From NCBI GenBank assembly GCA_947306185.1, contig CAMZFU010000024.1:1-14915 (forward strand): DNA of 14,915 nt, written 5' to 3'. The translations under genes were made by a program, and so were the position numbers. The notes beneath the pieces are model-generated. The model saw nothing but the letters and a program-made list of their open reading frames with translations. It did no database searches and was not told the DNA's origin. This stretch comes from an uncultured Pseudomonadota bacterium. GTDB taxonomy: Bacteria; Pseudomonadota; Alphaproteobacteria; Rs-D84. This document shows, piece by piece, positions 12,941-14,915 of this stretch. Numbering within the stretch: position 1 is the stretch's first letter; every line of letters starts with the position of its first letter.

Positions 12941-14385
12941 TCGAGCAAACTTTGTCCATAAGATATTGCCTGTGTAAGTGCATCGACTTGGTCTTTATAT
13001 TTACAACCAGGAAAATTTAAAAGCTCTGATTTAAAATCGCTCCACCAATCTGTTTCAAATTGTGGAAACAGAATATCACCATTTTCAATATATGCACTGA
13101 CCCCACCAAGACGAGAAATTTTATCAGTTTGGGGCTTTATAGGTTCTATATTAAAATTAAGTCCATGACTATCTGTTTCGTGATTCAGTATTTGAATAAG
13201 TTGCTCACCACTAGATTGGTCTTCAATAAGAAGCGTAGTTTGTCCTCCGGCTCTACCATCGTATTTTATGGTATTGTACAGATCTATGACTTGCCTAATT
13301 AAATCTGGTATTTCCCACTTTCCCCGTATCACTTGAATCAAATAATACTTAGGTTTGCCATTACAAATACTCATCAATACAACACATGCTGCAGAATACG
13401 CATTATTTAAACCTGTTTTTGCTGCAGTATCCCAACTTATAAAAACCCTAAATTGATGCTCGTTTTTGAAACAGTCATAACTTGGATAATAATGCAACCA
13501 TGATTCTTTGACTAAGCCACCTTCAACTGGGACTGGTTCTTGTTGATATTGACCAGAAAACGCAAATGAACCAAGTTTGTTTTTTATTTCATTCATAACT
13601 TGTTCGTTTTCACGCGATGGATGTAATAAATCACCACATTTTCGTTCAATTATACTGGTTTTACCTGTTATGTGACTGATTATTTCCCATCGCTCATCAT
13701 GTGTGGCAATTGCCTGTAATTTTATATGCTTGAATTGACCGGATTCCAATAGAAATCCAGTCAAATCATTTTGATGCAACCGCTGCATTATTACAAGAAT
13801 TCGTCCAGTTGCTTTATCATTCAATCGAGAATATACAGTGGTTCCAAACCAGTCGTTTACTTTTTCACGTTGAACGTCTGACAAAGCATCATTTGGTTTT
13901 AGTGGGTCATCAATAATAATCCATTCTGCACCACGACCTGTTATTGTTCCGCCAACAGATGTTGCAAAACGTCCGCCACCCAATATGGTAGTAAAATCAT
14001 TTATGCTACGTCGTGTTTGTTGTAATTTTGTTCGTGGAAATATCTCTTGATACCATGCAGATTGCATAATATTACGACAATCGTTGGCAAGTTTACTTGC
14101 CAACTCATCCGAATAACTAACACACATTACATTTGATTTAGGATTGTGTCCCAGTATAAACGCAGGCAACGCAACAGAACAAATGATAGATTTTAAATGT
14201 CGTGGCGGAACGTTTAAAATCAAATTTCTGTTTTTACCGTCTAACATATCATTTATTTCATTACAAATAACACTGATGTGCCAGTTATCATTATATGCAT
14301 TGATACCGGAACATTCTTGGAAACATTTAATCACAAAAGATTTGAAATCTTTCCGTAATATTGATTTAAGCACTTGGTTCATCAT
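12937..14385 (-). CDS. terL: Phage terminase large subunit
   Basis: DNA-packaging motor of 482 residues: an N-terminal ATPase and a C-terminal RNase H-like nuclease. The Walker A-type loop is NVPPRHLKS (58-66), Walker B is WIIIDDP (155-161), and the coupling region VIMQRLHQNDLTG follows. Nuclease acidic residues are in ISWDTAAKTG (Asp319), LLIEDQSSG (Glu388, Asp389) and KDQVDALTQA (Asp465, Asp468). All are intact. ATG 14385 has AAGGA eight bases upstream; a second ATG follows directly. It overlaps the DUF5681 gene by 20 bases. It is the last gene of the leftward packaging operon: no portal or capsid gene follows, and the next DNA is the convergent accessory run. Confidence 0.94.
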   Translation of the reverse strand: MMNQVLKSILRKDFKSFVIKCFQECSGINAYNDNWHISVICNEINDMLDGKNRNLILNVPPRHLKSIICSVALPAFILGHNPKSNVMCVSYSDELASKLANDCRNIMQSAWYQEIFPRTKLQQTRRSINDFTTILGGGRFATSVGGTITGRGAEWIIIDDPLKPNDALSDVQREKVNDWFGTTVYSRLNDKATGRILVIMQRLHQNDLTGFLLESGQFKHIKLQAIATHDERWEIISHITGKTSIIERKCGDLLHPSRENEQVMNEIKNKLGSFAFSGQYQQEPVPVEGGLVKESWLHYYPSYDCFKNEHQFRVFISWDTAAKTGLNNAYSAACVVLMSICNGKPKYYLIQVIRGKWEIPDLIRQVIDLYNTIKYDGRAGGQTTLLIEDQSSGEQLIQILNHETDSHGLNFNIEPIKPQTDKISRLGGVSAYIENGDILFPQFETDWWSDFKSELLNFPGCKYKDQVDALTQAISYGQSLLD

Positions 14386-14776
14386 TTTTGTTATCCTTTA
14401 AAAATTGTTCAATTATTTTTTGATCATCCGTGGTTAACATTTCATGTGTGTTTTTGATTGCTTCCTTGCGTTCGTCTACTTCTAGCATGTGTGGCAAAAG
14501 GGTTTGCACCGCTTTGGCATTGCCCTTCATTGCAGATTGCACAGTTTGCAACAGAATAATCGTACGTCTATCTAATTTCACACGTTTTCCATCTTGTATC
14601 AACTGAACACGTTTGTTTAAAATGTCATCCAATATTTTATATGTGCTACGTGCACCTTTTGGACGACCTTTGGGATTACCGGATTGCCCCTTTTTGAATC
14701 TATATTCAACTGGTGGCATTGGATGACCCACAAACTGTTTTTTGTTTTGTGTTTTATCATCAAAACTATCTGTCAT
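14366..14776 (-). CDS. DUF5681 domain protein
   Basis: A 136-residue basic protein with the DUF5681 signature GQSGNPKGRPKG (30-41), followed by a helical segment (STYKILDDILNKRVQL, KLDRRTIILLQTVQSAMKGNAKAVQTLL). Such proteins are usually encoded just before the large terminase in alphaproteobacterial prophages, and a small-terminase-like role has been supposed from that position; function is not established. ATG 14776 has AGGAGG five bases upstream. It overlaps the methylase gene by 11 bases and the terminase gene by 20, so the three form one coupled operon. Confidence 0.9.
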   Translation of the reverse strand: MTDSFDDKTQNKKQFVGHPMPPVEYRFKKGQSGNPKGRPKGARSTYKILDDILNKRVQLIQDGKRVKLDRRTIILLQTVQSAMKGNAKAVQTLLPHMLEVDERKEAIKNTHEMLTTDDQKIIEQFLKDNKNDEPSA

Positions 14777-14915
14777 CTGTGCCTCCTATTTTGATGGCTT
14801 TTTCACCGGTTAATTGTTCATAACGTTTAATTGTCACATCACAGTATTTTGGCTCTAATTCTATGCCATAACATGTACGCCCAACTTGTTCACAAGCAAT
14901 CATGGTTGAACCAGA
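14766..14915 (-). CDS. DNA methyltransferase, C-terminal end (partial)
   Basis: Only the last 49 codons are in the window. SGSTMIACEQVGRTCYGIELEPKYCD fits the end of a beta-class N6-adenine/N4-cytosine DNA methyltransferase, where motif I (the SAM-binding GSG loop) lies near the C-terminus, followed by IKRYEQLTGEKA. It would methylate phage or host DNA at a target that cannot be read from this piece. The frame runs off the right edge and its stop (TAG, 14768-14766) lies inside the start of the DUF5681 gene. Confidence 0.88.
   Translation of the reverse strand, partial: SGSTMIACEQVGRTCYGIELEPKYCDVTIKRYEQLTGEKAIKIGGTDDR

Noticed and set aside
1..14915. CRISPR array, insertion sequence or diversity-generating retroelement
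   Set aside because: I saw no regularly spaced repeats, transposase, reverse transcriptase or template/variable repeat pair.

Overview
The window looks like a chromosomal segment of an AT-rich alphaproteobacterium, probably an uncultured gut-type lineage. The clues are the low GC content, CCA-encoding tRNA genes, a NagZ-type hydrolase, and prophage genes (DUF2924, DUF5681, a large serine recombinase without an obvious zinc ribbon) that are typical of alphaproteobacterial prophages. The lineage call is inference; no marker gene fixes it.

Region A (1-4646) is host backbone. A leftward operon runs from a clear promoter at 2924-2952: a LivH-type branched-chain amino acid permease, then two paralogous substrate-binding lipoproteins. 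The second of these ends early at an in-frame TAG. Divergent from it is an exported-looking GH3/NagZ-like beta-N-acetylhexosaminidase. Then come tRNA-Gly(TCC) and tRNA-Tyr(GTA) with a perfect -10 box upstream and a strong terminator downstream.

Region B (about 4650-14915) is an integrated mobile element that continues past the right edge. Its left part holds a lone HEPN-motif protein, a serine recombinase with a DUF2924 partner, a 70-residue small protein read divergently, and a small HNH protein. A control region of about 360 bases (8145-8505) follows, with a terminated structured RNA, inverted repeats and opposing promoters. Rightward from there is a compact three-gene unit: a LexA/CI-like self-cleaving S24 repressor, a TcmP methyltransferase-like protein, and its three-Cys radical-SAM-like partner. 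After a second structured RNA or leader (about 11019-11231) come a possible uracil-glycosylase-fold protein, a small lipoprotein and an ADP-ribosylglycohydrolase. From the right edge, a leftward packaging operon enters: DNA methylase C-terminus, DUF5681 protein and large terminase. The terminase stop codon overlaps the hydrolase stop codon, and no portal or capsid gene follows.

Together, the element carries integration, lysogeny control and packaging genes plus cargo that could act in nucleic-acid repair, modification or defence. The most promising undescribed parts are the repressor-TcmP-radical SAM operon and the two structured RNAs. All functional proposals beyond domain recognition are inference from sequence reading alone; no searches or folding programs were run.
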